NCBI RefSeq assembly: GCF_943734655.1
Contig: NC_071355.1
Location: forward strand, 22,456,268-22,520,267
Direction: 5' to 3'
Source: Sabethes cyaneus
Taxonomy: Eukaryota > Arthropoda > Insecta > Diptera > Culicidae
Length of the DNA stretch: 64,000 bases
Made by a program: the position numbers and the translations under genes
Notes under the pieces: model-generated
What the model saw: the letters and a program-made list of their open reading frames with translations, nothing else
What the model was told of the DNA's origin: nothing
Database searches by the model: none
Shown here: one piece after another, positions 1 through 11,760 of the stretch
How positions within the stretch are numbered: the stretch's first letter is position 1
Layout: every line of letters begins with the position of its first letter

Positions 1-790
1 CAGGCGGAAGACCATGATAGCGGAGGAAATGACCTCATTGGTGTAGCAAGCAACGAAGATGTGCCACCCCCATCGATAAGGGAAGTTAAAGAAGCCATCC
101 AGCGGCTGAAGAACAACAAAGCAGCGGGAGCGGAACTTATTAAAATGGGCCCGGACAAGTTGACCGGCTGTCTGCATCAACTGATTGTCAATATTTTAGA
201 TACGGAACAACTACCGGAGGAGTGGAAAGACGGGGTTATCTGCCCTATCTACAAGAAAGGTGATAAGCTAGATTGTGAGAACTACCGAGCAATCACTATC
301 CTGAATGCCGCCTACAAAGTGCTGTCCCAAGTCATCTTTCATCGACTATCGCAAATTGCCAATAGATTTGTGGGAAGTTACCAGACCGGCTTCATGGGGG
401 GTCGGTCTACAACGGACCAAATCTTCACACTGCGGCAGATCCTCCAGAAGTGCCGCGAATTCCGAGTCATCGGAACACGCATCGCCTGTTCATCGATTTC
501 AAAGCCGCAAATGATAGCGTAAACCGACAAGAGCTATGAAAAATTTTGGACGAAAACGGCTTTCCGGGTAAGCTTACTAGACCTATCATGGCTATGGCTA
601 CGATGGATGGGATCCAGTGCTGTGTGAGAATCTCGGGTGGATTGTCGAAACCATTCGAATCTCGCAGGGGACTTCGACTAGGAGATGGTCTTTCCTGTCT
701 GCTATTCAACATTGCGCTTGAAGGTGTTATAAGACGAGCGGAACTGGAGATCAGTTGCCATGGACCGAAACAGATGGAGAAATTATACTG
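1..790 (+). pseudogene. RTE-like non-LTR reverse transcriptase fragment (family 2)
   Basis: The translation reads as the finger and palm part of a non-LTR reverse transcriptase: LPEEWKDGVICPIYKKGDKL, then ENYRAITILNAAYKVLSQ, then SYQTGF and a GRSTTDQIFTLRQILQKC block. After a frameshift near 490-545 it continues with CCVRISGG, RRGLRLGDGLSCLLFN and ALEGVIRRA. The catalytic FADD box is not reached: the piece stops near 790, where BEL/Pao sequence begins. It is part of the same family as the minus-strand copy at 28.4-30.5 kb, which has nearly the same wording. The copy is 5' open at the window edge, frameshifted and 3' truncated, so it is a dead fragment. The clade assignment (RTE-like) is from the overall style of these endonuclease-RT proteins and is tentative. 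Confidence 0.85.
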
Positions 791-839
791 CGCAGGCCTT
801 GTCGTAAGACGTTAGGCCAATTAAGTAGTTAGTAATGCA

Positions 840-3045
840 AAGCATCAACTGCTGTCGGAAACAGAGCGACTGTTCGAACCGTTCGGATGGTTTGCACCAG
901 TCAAAAAATTTTTATCAAGATTGTTGGCTATACGAATTGGATTGACACGATCCGTTACACCCGAGTATAGAATATGCGTGGGTAGAAATGAAACAAAATT
1001 TGTGGCAACTTGAACAGCTGAAAATTTCAAGATGGATGGCAAACTTTGACGGTCGTATAACTGCACGGCTTTTCAGACGCTTCTGACGAAGCTTACGCCG
1101 CAGTTGTGTATATGCGATCACTCGACGAAGATGGTCGTATTCACGTCAGCTTAATTGCAGCTAAAACAAAGGTAGCGCCGGTGAAACGCTAAAACAAAGG
1201 TAGCGCCAAGTTCAACAGTATGTCTAGACAGATTCGACGATAGTCCTGTAATGGCTTAGCAACCATCCGCGTAAGTGGAACACGTATGTAGCGAACAGAG
1301 CATCGACTATTCTGGAAATTTTACCGCGACGACACTGGGACCATGTTTCAACACACGAAAATCCTGCAGATTGTGCGTCGCGAGGAATAAACCCTTCGGA
1401 GTTGGTCGATTATCCGCTTTGGTGGTCTGGAACGCTTTGGCTAGCAACAGATTCCTCGTCGTGGAAGCGCAATGTTTCACCGGAAGATTTCAAAGACGAC
1501 ACATTTGAGGTACGTAAACGGTTTCAAACGCTCAATACGATGATTAAGCTTCCAGGCACCAATTACGAGATTGAAAGGCAGATTCTTGAACGCAAGTCTA
1601 CTTTACATGCGGCGTGTCGGCAATTAGCATACGTTAATCGTTTCATAACCAATATGAAGGCACAGCGAAGTAAGCAACCTAAACTTTCCGGCACGATCAT
1701 ACTAACCGAACTACACGAAGCTAGACTACAATACGCAAGGCTAGTGCAACATGACGTTTACGCAAGAGAGATAGATAGCTTGAAGGGTGGTAGCGTGGTT
1801 TTTTCTAAATCGAAGATCAGCGACATGTATCCATTTCTGGACAGTGACGGAACCATGCGAGTTGGCGGTCGGTTGCAGCTCGTCCATTTCGCATTATGCA
1901 TCCCGTAATTCTAGCTAAAGAACATTGCGTCACACGACCGTTAATAGAGGAACTACACGTTCAGAACTGTCATGCCGGCCCATCGCTATCGACTGCAACT
2001 ATAAACCAGTACTACTATGCGAAGGGTTACCAAGAGGTGGTTAAGCAAGTGATACGCAACTGTGTGAAATGTTGTCGCATGAAAGCGAAAACTGCTCAGC
2101 AGTTAATGGGAAGTCTTCTAGCGGCACGTGTTACAGCATATCGTCCGTTCGCACACGTCGGAGTGGACTATGCCGGTTCCATTCTGATACGCTGCAGTAA
2201 CACTCGAGGAGAGCGATCGATGAAGGGTTATATCGTGTTCTTCGTCTGCTTATCGACTAAGGTGGGGCACTTAGAAGCAGCAGGGGACCTTACGTTACCT
2301 ACGTTCTTGGGAGCGTTGAAACGGATGATTGCTCGACGCGGATATTGCAACGAGATCTGGTCTGATAACGGTACCAAACTGGTTGGAGCTGATCGACAAC
2401 TAAGAGAAACTTACACAGCTTTGATGTCGCACGGTAAGGATGCTGAGCGCTTTCTCAGTAGCCTCGGTATACAATGGAGATTCATTTCGCCGTCCAGTCC
2501 TCACCAGGGCGATATTTTGGAAGCGGCGGTGAAACGCGCCGAGGGCTTACTTCGACCAATCGTTGGAAATGACAAGGTAACCTTCGAGGAGCTGACCACT
2601 GTGCTCTCTCAGATCGAGGCTTGCTTGAATTCCAGGTCTGTCTGCCCGATTTCATCATCACCCGATAACTGCGAAGCCCTCACTTCGGGGCACTTTATCG
2701 TAGGACAACCGGTAAACCTGTCACCCGAACCAGACGTCTCGCGCGTGCAAATGAATCGACTCGATCATTGGGCGAAGGTCCAACGATACACTATCGAGTT
2801 TTGGAACAGATGGCGGAACGAGTACCTGACAACGCTGCATTCCAGGGGCAAATGGCGAACCAGACAGGAGAACATCAAACCGGGTCACCACGCCCAGGTG
2901 AAAAGCGACAACGTGCCGCCTTCGGCTTGGGAGTTAGCCAGGGTGTCAGCGGTGCATCCGGATCAACAGGGATTAGTCCGCATCGTCGTACATACAAGCG
3001 AGAAGAAAAAATTCAAATTCTTTCACTTACAACTGTAACGTAGAA
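840..3045 (+). mobile_element. BEL/Pao LTR retrotransposon fragment: RNase H and integrase, degenerate 5' half
   Basis: From about 850 the frames read ERLFEPFGWFAPVKKFLSRL (the Pao FDPLG-AP block), then HGFSDASDEAYAAVVYMRS (RNase H), then TDSTIVL-stop-WL, WNTYVANRAS and NPADCASRG, all hallmarks of Pao-type pol. Nonsense codons (1249-1251 and others) and frameshifts break this half. From about 1402 to 1908 and 1896 to 3038 two longer frames follow. The second is a nearly complete integrase of 380 codons. It has an HHCC-type zinc site (HVQNCH then CVKCC), the core acidic residues in VGVDYAG and SDNGTKLVGA and in the PHQGDILEAAVK segment, and the Pao C-terminal signature with PPSAWELARV and VHPDQQGLVRIV. 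A 20-bp segment (GCTAAAACAAAGGTAGCGCC) is tandemly repeated at about 1158-1210. After the stop an AATAAA-bearing tail (3045-3130) may be the start of the 3' LTR, but no LTR pair is visible. Confidence 0.88.
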
Positions 3046-3229
3046 CAATAAAGACGCTATTTTGTACTCGGTCAGTTCTCACTTATATTATCCGGTTTCG
3101 GTTCAATCCTCCGGTGATATTCCGTTTTCTGGTCAGTGATTAGTCCAGGTTCTAATAACCTCTCGTTTTCTGGCTCATACACTCTCAACATCTGCTGTTT
3201 AGCAAATCTTACATCAATCAACACGAACC

Positions 3230-3900
3230 TTCTGCAGTTCTGTTCATTTTGTATTTATCAGATTGAAGACGCTACTCAAGTTGGTACTATTCACACGGAT
3301 GTTGAAGCTGCGTTTGTTCGTATTGATCAACAAATTCTGCTTCGAAAACTGAACCGCCTAGGAGCGTCTGATGGTTTTCTCGGTAAAGTTAAGCTCTACT
3401 GAATCGTACAGTTTTTGCAATCAAGCAGGAGTTCCACAGGGAAGTAACTGAGCACCGCTACTATTCCTTATATTCTTTAGCGACGTGTCTGTGTTGTTAA
3501 AGACCTAGGGGTTGAATTGGACTCTAGAATGAACCTTCCAATCCACTACTATAATATCCTTTCTACAGCGAATCGCAATTTAGGTCTTAGGGATCTTCCG
3601 TGGTCGGACCCTCGAGATCCTCCACCATATAGAGGATACATGCAAGTTACTTTGTATCGAAACGCTGAGTAGCAGGAGAATTGTATCAAGAGTTGTCTTC
3701 GTTACTCAGCCCTTGAAGTGCGAAATCGATGCTCCTGAACTTCTGTCCTGGATTAAACGTTAACATTATGTCTCGAGCGTTCAGATCCCGAGGATTTCTT
3801 CGGCCTAATTATCATCGTACGCTATACAGACAACAGAAACCAATCCAGGAGATGTGCAGTGTTTTTAATGATGTGTATGAAACTTAAACGTATGAAGAAA
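3230..3900 (+). pseudogene. Jockey/CR1-like non-LTR reverse transcriptase remnant
   Basis: Short in-frame pieces in the expected order identify an RT of the Jockey/CR1 type: a THTDVEAAFVRIDQQILLRK segment, then AGVPQGSN followed by a stop and APLLFLIFFSDVSVLL, then KDLGVELDSRMNLP, then RDLPWSDPRD. The YADD box is missing because of an internal deletion between about 3500 and 3510. The end reads like the usual Jockey C-terminus and is followed by an A/T-rich tail with AATAAATAAAG at about 3902-3915. Multiple stops make this copy inactive. Related copies lie at 16.3-17.3, 43.2-45.3 and 46.6-48.1 kb. Confidence 0.8.
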
Positions 3901-4256
3901 CTTAATAAATAAAGAAATATACCAGATTATCTGTTTCGATCGAACCTAGACCAACTTAATGTCGAGAAAGTAAACAATTTTGCAACCACCTCTTCTCTTC
4001 AATCGATTTTAACGTTTGAACATGAAATCTAAACCAACTTGAAGTCCTGAAAGTAAGAATAGGATTACCTCTTATTGGAACTACAAACTCTAAGAAACTG
4101 ATAAAAATGATATAAGAATTTTAGGCAATGAACTTTTAAGGTATTATACAATTTCGTAACGAACTGTTGAACAGTTGAAAAACGTCAAACATTGTCAAGC
4201 TATATATCTCCCGCGTTCGTATCATCTAGGCACTGACCTTCCTACTTTTTATTTAG
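3901..4256. other. A/T-rich non-coding stretch, probably TOPBP1 intron
   Basis: No coding potential or repeat boundary is recognised. It ends with a pyrimidine-rich tract and TTTAG at 4256, read here as the 3' splice site of the first visible TOPBP1 exon. The earlier TE-filled part of the window may therefore all be intron of that gene. Confidence 0.5.
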
Positions 4257-6565
4257 ATCTCACAGTAGTCAACGCTGACTGGTTGCGGGAATGTCTCAAG
4301 CAGAAGCTCCGAGTCAACGAAGAGCCCCATTTGGTCGGTAAATCGGTTTGCTCTTCCAAAAACGTTGTGGTTCGTGAACCAGAAAACAGTAAACGGCTTT
4401 CTGATTTGCCGGAATTCTCCAGGAACGCTTGTCTACCGACAACTTCCACAGACGATGTAGACATTGACTCGGTATTTCTTCCGCCGCCTGCGCCTTCGGC
4501 GTCGCTTACAAAGTCTAAATCGCGTGCAGACGTAACTAAAGAAAACCATCCTGGAAACTATAAGTACATTTCGGTGGACAAAGCAAAAAATTCAAAAGAA
4601 GTCGAATATGAATTCAAACGACTATCTTCACCTGAGTTACGCAAAATTACCCACGAAGAAAGGCAGGTTTACTCTCAAGAGATGGAACAGTACGAAGAGC
4701 TGGTACAAACTCAACGCGACCAACGCCAGCCGTTCGACCCCGGGCATCCAGCAGATTCTCCATTGGTATTAAAACATCGTCGGTTGTCCGCTCTTGCTGG
4801 CATAAATTCACCTTCCACGCCGGTGGCCACAACCAGCACCAGCGTTTCGGAGTACGAACAACTCAGCGTAACCCAGCGGGTGATGGAATTCGATACACCG
4901 GTGCGCGAGACGCTCTACAAGGTACTGAAAGAAGCGGAAGAAGCCGAGAAAAAAATCACCCCCCGAACGCGTCGTAGAAACGAGCTATTGGCTACGCCGA
5001 GCACCGGCCAGGATGGTCATATCAAAACACCGACCCTGCCCGAGTGCATGACCAAGCCGGTCACACCGTACGGGTTCCGTCCGGATGCCAGCCCGGAAAA
5101 TCACCTTTACCACAAGCGAAAGCTTCAGGTATGGGACCAGTACTACAGACCCAGGGAGCAGGGGAAAGATCGTCGGAAGAGTACTCCATTGAGTGAAATT
5201 AAGCGACGCTTTTGGCGGGAGAATCTCGGTGACGAATATGTCGACTACATCGAGTCCAAATACTCGTCGACGCAATTCCAGCCGTTCGAGCAAGATGATG
5301 AGGATGATAAAAAGAAGGATCAACCTCCCGAATGTCAGCCAGGCCCATCGTCTGGCACCAGCAGCAGAAGTAAAGAAGTTTTCAAAGAAATCACAGCAGA
5401 GCCGCTGGACGAAAGTCACAAGTCGGAGGAGAGCAATCGGAGCAGTGAGAAGCGGTCGCGTGAGGAATACGAACTAGATGATGATGAAGACGACGAAATG
5501 GCGAACAACTGCGAAACAGGAAAAGGCACACCCGCGGCCAAGCGGATGAATCTCGCCGAAGCCGACAACGTTAAGCGATTGAGTGATCTAATCAATTCCA
5601 ATAAAAATGCCGCCAAGAAGTCGAAGAAAATTTGCGAGGAGCCGCAGTACTCCGAACTGCCGAGATTCGATTCGGGTGGGTTGGACATATCATAATTTAA
5701 TTTTTACAGTACAATCATTTCATAAATTTTCTTTTTACATCTTAGAAACGGTATCAGAAGATGCCGTTGGGGTGGGATGGCGTGATCCAGCCGAACCACA
5801 GCGAGCTGCCGCGGGGGGAAATGGAATGATTTACACGGGTACTCCCGTATTTGCGATATCCGGAGTACCTGAGCAGCAACGTTCGGCCCTGATGGAAAGG
5901 ATTAAACAACTAGGAGGTGAACTGTCGGGCAAACCGAACGAGTACGATCCTGCCTGTACGCATATCATCTGCGGTAAACCAAACCGAGGCGAAAAGATAC
6001 TGTCCGGTATCGCATCCGGCAAGTGGTTGTTATGCTCCAAATACCTCGACGATAGTTGCAAAGCTGGCTTCTTTTTGAATGTAAGTATATAATGTTGAAC
6101 ACTTTTTCCATTTATCAATTAAAATATGTTACTTTTTATCAACAGGAAGAACAATACGAATGGGGTAATCCGAAGGCGAAAAATCTACCACCACTGGAAG
6201 CGCTGGAGAAACAGGTTTCCAATGCAGCCTACATCTGGCGCTGTAAAATAGCGCAGGAAGCCGGCAAACACGACGGTGTATTCACCGGTTTCCGCGTCCT
6301 ACTGTTGGCACCGAAAAAGGAGCAACTCGTACGGTTGGTAAAATCCGGAGGCGGGTATGTAATCACCGTTGGTCCACCGTATGTTCATTCCGCGGAAGCA
6401 ATGACCGCTACGCACTGCTTCGTGGACAAAAATAGCCAGCTAAGTTCTCGCGATCATAAAGCGCTGGCCGAAGCCGGCATAGCTGTGATGTCCATTATGT
6501 ATCTCAATGCCTATCTTACGTCGGAAAAGTTACCGGATCCGGTCAAGTATAGGTTGGAGATTTAG
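4257..6565 (+). CDS. TOPBP1: DNA topoisomerase 2-binding protein 1 (mus101), C-terminal exons
   Basis: Three exons are readable: 4257-5675, 5746-6080 and 6146-6565. The introns are 70 and 65 nt (GTGGGT...TTAG and GTAAGT...ACAG), phases 1 and 0. They give the last 723 residues. The protein is a nuclear scaffold for replication initiation and ATR checkpoint activation. The first exon opens in the tail of a BRCT repeat (VVNADWLRECLKQK), continues as a long charged linker with many Ser-Pro/Thr-Pro sites and acidic and basic runs, and the second exon starts with VGWRDPAEPQ, which resembles the Trp-containing core of the ATR-activating domain. BRCT7 follows (PVFAISGVPEQQR, CTHIICGKPNRGEK, GKWLLCSKYLDD, then EEQYEWG) and BRCT8 (FRVLLLAPKKEQ, ATHCFVDKN). 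The order linker, AAD-like motif, BRCT7, BRCT8 matches TopBP1. The 5' exons with BRCT0-5 are not in the window; upstream sequence is transposon debris, so either a large intron or a 5'-truncated copy is possible. No frame damage is seen. Confidence 0.9.
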
Positions 6566-6644
6566 GCTATCGGTTTATGAATTTTACAAACGAATTGTTG
6601 AATTTAACAAACATTAACATTTATGTTAAACATACGAGTGAATT

Positions 6645-6650
6645 AATAAA
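6645..6650 (+). terminator. Candidate poly(A) signal of TOPBP1
   Basis: AATAAA lies 80 nt downstream of the TOPBP1 stop codon, a normal distance for a short insect 3' UTR. Confidence 0.6.
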
Positions 6651-6659
6651 ATTGTGTTG

Positions 6660-8040
6660 ACACAAGCGTATATCGAAAGATGAACGTAAACGGGACTTAC
6701 TTTAACGGTGAAAAGCCATTACTAAATTCACATTGAAACTCTTCAAATCGCCGGTTTCTTGCTTCAGAAAAGACGAAAGCAGATAACGAAGCGTTCCACC
6801 AACTGATGGTTAATGTTGTTATAGTAACCGTCATATTGACATCAAGACATCCATGCTTTTCTCTACAATGAAAATTTATTCAATGGCTTTATTAGAAAAA
6901 TTTTGGAACCTCAAGTTTTTTTTTCCTGCTAAAAAACAGTGAAATTGTTCATTCCAACCAAGAAACAAGCAATAAAGTTACACGAACTAGCCACCACAGA
7001 TCAAGATTTCCGGGAAGTATGGTTTCATTGGAATCAAATGTGGTGGTGCGTGGAAATATCTATTCATATTCACCATCAGCAAGGTAAGCAAGAATTGAAG
7101 ATATACCGTTAGACTTATACCTACGTAGGTAGAACCTGAGCGATCTGGTAACGATGGGAAAACATCCAGTACTAAAGAAAAGAAAATGAAAGAGTAAAAC
7201 CAACCTTCAAAACTAACGAAATTAGGATGTATGAAAAAAACAAGGTAGGTAGGTACCTACATAGTTCACGTTTCCCTGTAAACTTGTAGGAAAGAAGTAG
7301 GGTAGAGGATCCATATTGCGCCACGAGCCATATTTCGCCAGTTTGACGAACCCAAAACCTTTTTGCATATTATTGGTGCACTGAGAAATTATCTGACGAA
7401 TTGGTAAAATGTAGAAAATGTTCTACCAAAAATTATCAATACCTTTGGCTTTAGGTATACTATTTTATCAGTTAATATTCAGAATTTGAAAACACCACCT
7501 CGTACTAGGGGTATATTTTTTACAACATCAAAACGAGAGACAAAAATATAATTGGGGCAAAATGTAATAAAACTGTTTCATTAATTAATTATTCATGAGT
7601 AATAGAATTCTGTGTACAATATTTCGACTAATTTTATGCCGATTTCAGTTTAAACTTCAGATAATTACGAAAAGATCATCAAAATTAAAGTGGCGAAATA
7701 TGGTATCCATTTTTAGTCATGGATTCAAATTTCGCCACTTGATTTTTTTAAACCTAATTTTGCCATTTCTTATATAAAATTACATAAATTTGAAAAAAAT
7801 CAATTAAAAATTTAGTAAACTAAATCCATAAGCTATACTGAATATTGAAACAAAATTTTGGGTTATAAGTGTCTTTAAGACTTATTCTTTATCAAACGAC
7901 TCGAAGGAAAATTAATACAATTTGACAGAAAATATCACAGCAAATCTTTGATCTTTGTACTTTGCTTGCACAAAGATAAAAATTAGACTGTTTTTACGGG
8001 TTAACTTTGGGACGAAATTTTTATTTATTTGTTTATTTAC
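6660..8040. other. Intergenic, no gene recognised; TATTTCGCCA-type repeat motifs
   Basis: A/T-rich sequence without a credible reading frame. TAGGTAGGTACCTAC-like palindromic runs occur near 7125 and 7245. Between about 7310 and 7745 the motif TATTTCGCCA and its complement TGGCGAAATA recur (7330, 7690, 7730), which suggests an old non-autonomous element, but I could not fix its ends. Confidence 0.45.
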
Positions 8041-8044
8041 TATT

Positions 8045-10515
8045 TTAACGAATGGTCCTCCAGTACCGTCGGTTCTGGGTTGCCGGTCTCCAATCCACAC
8101 GAACACCAGCTGAACATGCATCGTCTTCGACAGCACACACCCACCGGGTGCGGGGCCTGCCTCGGAGTCTACGGCCTCTTCCTGGTTCTCTGATGAAAAT
8201 AGTTTTGGCTACTCTTTCATCGGGCATTCTGGCCACGTGTCCAGCCCACCGCAGCCTGCCACATTGCACTACCTTCACTATATCAGTATATTTATATACT
8301 TGGTACAGCGCCACACTCCCAGTTTTGAGCGAATTTACAAACTACGGGACTTCAGCTAGCTACGTAATCCGTAGAAAGCCCGATTCGCAGCTGCAACTTG
8401 TCGTTTCACTTCGTGGCTTATATCGTCATCGTCACATGTCACGAGTGTACCAGGGTATATAAATTCCTCCACCACTTCACATCGTTCCCCATCTAGCTCC
8501 ACCTCGGCACCAACACCACTTGGGCTCTCATGTTCCCTGCCAGCAACCATGTACTTCGTTTTGGCGGTGTTAATGGTAAGTCCCAATTTCGCAGCTTCCC
8601 TTTTAAAGGGCCCAAGGCCTCTTCCACTCCTCTACGGTTGATTCCGATGATATCGACGTCATCCGCAAAACCAAGAAGCATGTGAGATTTCGTGATGATA
8701 GTTCCATTCCTTTCCATGTTTGCCCTTCGTAATGCACCTTCCAAGGCAAAGTTGAATAGCAGGTTAGAGAGTGCATCCCCTTGCTTCAGTCCATCCAACG
8801 TCACGAAAGCAGCTGAGGTCTCACCCGCTATTCTAACGCATGATTTGGATCCGTCCAGCGTCGCACGAATCAGCGTAACTAGTTTCGTCGGAAAACCATC
8901 TTCTAGCATTATCTGCCACAGCTCATTTCGTTTAACTGAATCGTACGCCGCTTTAAAGTCCACAAACAGATGGTGTGTCTGCAAGTTGTACTCCCGCAAC
9001 TTGTCTAGCAACTGACGCAGGGTAACCATCTGATCCGAGCAACAATCGGAGCAACCCTCACGAAAACCAGCTTGGTACTCGCATTCGAAGGACTCCGCTA
9101 ACGGTCTCAGTCTGCAGAACAGGATACGGGAAAGCACCTTGTAGGCAGAATGGAGCAATGTAATTCCTCGATAGTTTTTACACTCCAGTCGATGTCCCTT
9201 TTTGAAAATTGGGCAAATGAGGCCATCCAACTACTCCTCCGGCATTTGTTCTTCCTCCCAGATTCTGACAATGTTCCGGTGGATTCCTTCGTACAGCCGC
9301 TCGATCCCCGCTTTTAGAAGTTCAGCCGGGATACCGTCCTTCCCAGCAGCCTTACCGTTTTCCAGCTCACTGATTGCCTTCTTAACCTCCTCCTGTGTTG
9401 GTGGCTCCACAGCTTGACCATCGTTTACAATTCCTATTCTGTCCCTGCTGATCTCCGCATTCACCTCTCCATTCAACAGTATCTGAAAGTGCTCCTTCAA
9501 CCTGTCTGCTACCGCCGTTTTATCGGTAAGCCAGGTTGCCAGCACTATCATTGCACATCACAGGCATGGCAAAATTCCTGCATCTGACCGTTTTATAGAA
9601 ACTCCGTGTGTCGTTGCTGGCGTATCGCTCCTCCGCGCCGGCGAGCACCTGCTCCTCGTACTCGCGTTTGTTTAGACGATGGGTCCTTTTTTTCCGCAGC
9701 TAGAGTCTCTCTGTACCTCTCTCTGTTTTGACGCGTTGCCGCAGTGAGCATGCGACTTCTGGCTTGGTTCTTTTCATCTGTCACTCCCTGGCATTCGGCA
9801 TCAAACCAGCTGTTACGCTGTCTTCCACGCGTCGTGCCTACCACCTCTCTCGCAGCTGTTTGGATGGCACCATGGATGTTCCTCCACAGCCCATTTATAT
9901 CTTTTCCTTCTACCTGCTGTTCTGCGATTCGTTGGTCAAGCTTCCTGGCGTACTCCACTGCTACGCCGTCTGTCGTTAACCGCTGGATGTTGAAACGCGG
10001 CGTCCTCTCAATGCGAGCTTTCGCAGTGTTTGACAGTCTTGCGCGAATCTTACTCACTACGAGATAGTGGTCAGAGTCGATATTTGGACCCCGAAAAGAC
10101 CGTACATCGATAACATCCGAAAAGTGTCGACCGTCAATCAAGACATGATCGATCTGAGAGCTAGAGTCTCCATTTGGATGCTTCCAGGTGTGTTTCCGAA
10201 TATTCAAACGTGGAAAGTAGGTGCTACAGATGGTCATTCCTCAGGCCGTGGCAAAATTTATGTGCCTCAGACAGTTATCATTGGTCGACAGATGCAGGAT
10301 ATGTCTTCCATTAACTGGACGGAAGAATTCCTCCCTCCCGATCTGCGCGTTTGCATCTCCGATGATGATTTTCACGTCGTGTTTTGGGCACTCTCCATAG
10401 GTTCTCTTAAGCCTGTCGTAAAACTCGTCCTTAGCATCATCGGATTTATTATTTGTCGGTGCGTATAAGTTGATTAGGCTATAGTTGAAGAATTTGCCCT
10501 TAATGCACTTAAACA
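8045..10515 (-). pseudogene. RTE-like non-LTR retrotransposon, broken copy 1 of family 1
   Basis: Read on the minus strand from 10515 down, this has an AP-type endonuclease (GDANAQIG near 10350, then HPNGDSSSQIDHVLIDGRHF and IDSDHYLVVSKI), a basic linker (DEKNQARSRMLTAATRQNR), a reverse transcriptase (LDGLICPIFKKGHRLECKNY, EYQAGFREGC, HHLFVDFKAAYDSVKRNELW, LKQGDALSNLLF, GFADDVDII) and the C-terminal block RLRWAGHVARMPDERVAK. Defects: the Trp codon of the PEEW-LDGLI motif is now TAG at 9231-9233, frames shift near 9551-9593 and 8490-8586, and the RT-to-C-terminus part is interrupted at 8314-8356. The 5' end is truncated within the endonuclease. A T-rich stretch at 8020-8044 may be the old 3' tail. 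Copy 2 is on the plus strand at 48.1-50.3 kb. Confidence 0.88.
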
Positions 10516-11165
10516 GGATAGCTACCGGAGGAGTCGTGGATGGAATGGATAATATGCCCTATATGCAATATATAACAGTCCTTTTTCAAGTTGGAATGTG
10601 GAAACTATCGAGCGATCACTATCCTCAACACTGTCTATCAAGTGCTTTCTTAGATTATATTGCGCCGTCTACCGCGGACGGGCGATCAATAAATTGGACC
10701 CAATCTATGTTGCTGGAGGATCCTCCAAAAGTGTCACGGATACTAAGTTTCTACGCACCACCTTTTCATAATATTTTAAGCTATGATACTATCGACCGTG
10801 AAGAGCTATGGAAAATAGTGGACGATAACGACTTTCCCAGGAAGCTGACAAGAGTTGGACGGTGTACAGTAACGTGTAAGGATATCGCCTATGCGAGGAC
10901 ACCACGCCCGTTTTAATGAAATACGACGTTGTCGGAAGGATGTTTGCTTTAATGGGACGTCTGAAACACAGTGTCTATTACCAGAAGGATCCGAGCGTGA
11001 TTGAGCTCGCATAGGCAATACTGTGTTAATCGACGGGGACGAGTCCGAGGTGATGAACGAATTTGTATACCTCGAGTCGGTTGACGTCGGGTAACAACTG
11101 CAGCAGAGAAATACGCAGACTTATTCTTGCAGAAAGTCTGGCTTACTGCGGACTTCATAAGACCT
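10516..11165 (+). pseudogene. RTE-like RT fragment, family 2, internally deleted
   Basis: Short matches in order on the plus strand: a decayed EEW-MDGII-like segment (10525-10560), a decayed NYRAITILNT-YQVLS segment (10600-10650), then YDTIDREELWKIVDD and DFPRKLT (10785-10860), then EVMNEFVYLES (11048-11080), and finally the LAYCGLHK equivalent just before 11165. It abuts the minus-strand family 1 copy head to head. Several hundred codons are missing, so only the flanks of deletions remain. Confidence 0.7.
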
Positions 11166-11218
11166 TAAAGCTTAAACACAAAGTACCTGTGTGTTCAAAG
11201 TAGCCTGCAAGGTGCACC

Positions 11219-11379
11219 TACAGAGACTATACATTACAGAGGCGCCGAGACACTCAAAATCCGCTAAATTTTGAAACAAAACGGAGAGTACCATCATAAA
11301 TAAAGGTCACTCTCTGCTTTCGTTCAAAATTTAGTGGTTTGTGAGTGTCTCGGCGCCTCTGTAATCTAGAGTCTCTGTA
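11219..11379. mobile_element. Palindromic MITE with 8-bp target-site duplication (copy 1)
   Basis: A 161-bp near-perfect palindrome with termini TACAGAGACTATA and TAGAGTCTCTGTA; the arms share AGAGGCGCCGAGACACTCA. The immediate flanks are GGTGCACC (11211-11218) and GGTGAACC (11380-11387), an 8-bp duplication with one mismatch. Copy 2 at 35489-35648 has the perfect flanks AATCTACT on both sides, which fixes the ends. An 8-bp duplication points to the hAT or P superfamily. It has no coding capacity. Confidence 0.85.
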
Positions 11380-11399
11380 GGTGAACCTCAATTGAGCTC

Positions 11400-11760
11400 A
11401 GTTGAAAATCGACGCTAGATTCCACGATGGCCAATCATGTGTGGACCATGTCAGGGCGTTTCGTATTATATTAGAGCAAATCAACGACTCTCTTCTGCTG
11501 GTGTTCATTTACTTTGAATAAGCGTTTGACCGATTTCGCCACGGAAATATCTAGGGCTCGCTTAGGTCTCAAAGGAATTTAAGATAAACTAGTTCATCTT
11601 GAACGAACCGAACACCAAACACCAAATTGATATGCAGAGCAAGCTTGAGGACCTCTCGAAAAGCTACCAGGTAGCGGGTCTCATTTAATACAGCAAAGAC
11701 AGCCTATGAAGGAGCATTGCCAATTCCTCCACCTTCACATTAGTCTAACAAGAGGTTGAG
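11400..11760 (+). pseudogene. Decayed RT fragment of another RTE/BovB-like element
   Basis: One frame reads HDGQSCVDHVRAFRIILEQI and then LLLVFIYFE-stop-AFDRF, resembling the FRPGRSC-DHI...FIDFEKAFD region of RTE/BovB-type reverse transcriptases. Stops and the absence of downstream motifs show it is a relic. The family differs from families 1-3 in this window. Confidence 0.5.

Noticed and set aside
1896..3038. Long intact BEL/Pao integrase frame as a possible domesticated gene
   Set aside because: The upstream RNase H part of the same copy is full of stops and frameshifts, and nothing suggests a separate promoter or start; it is more simply the better-preserved half of a dead element.
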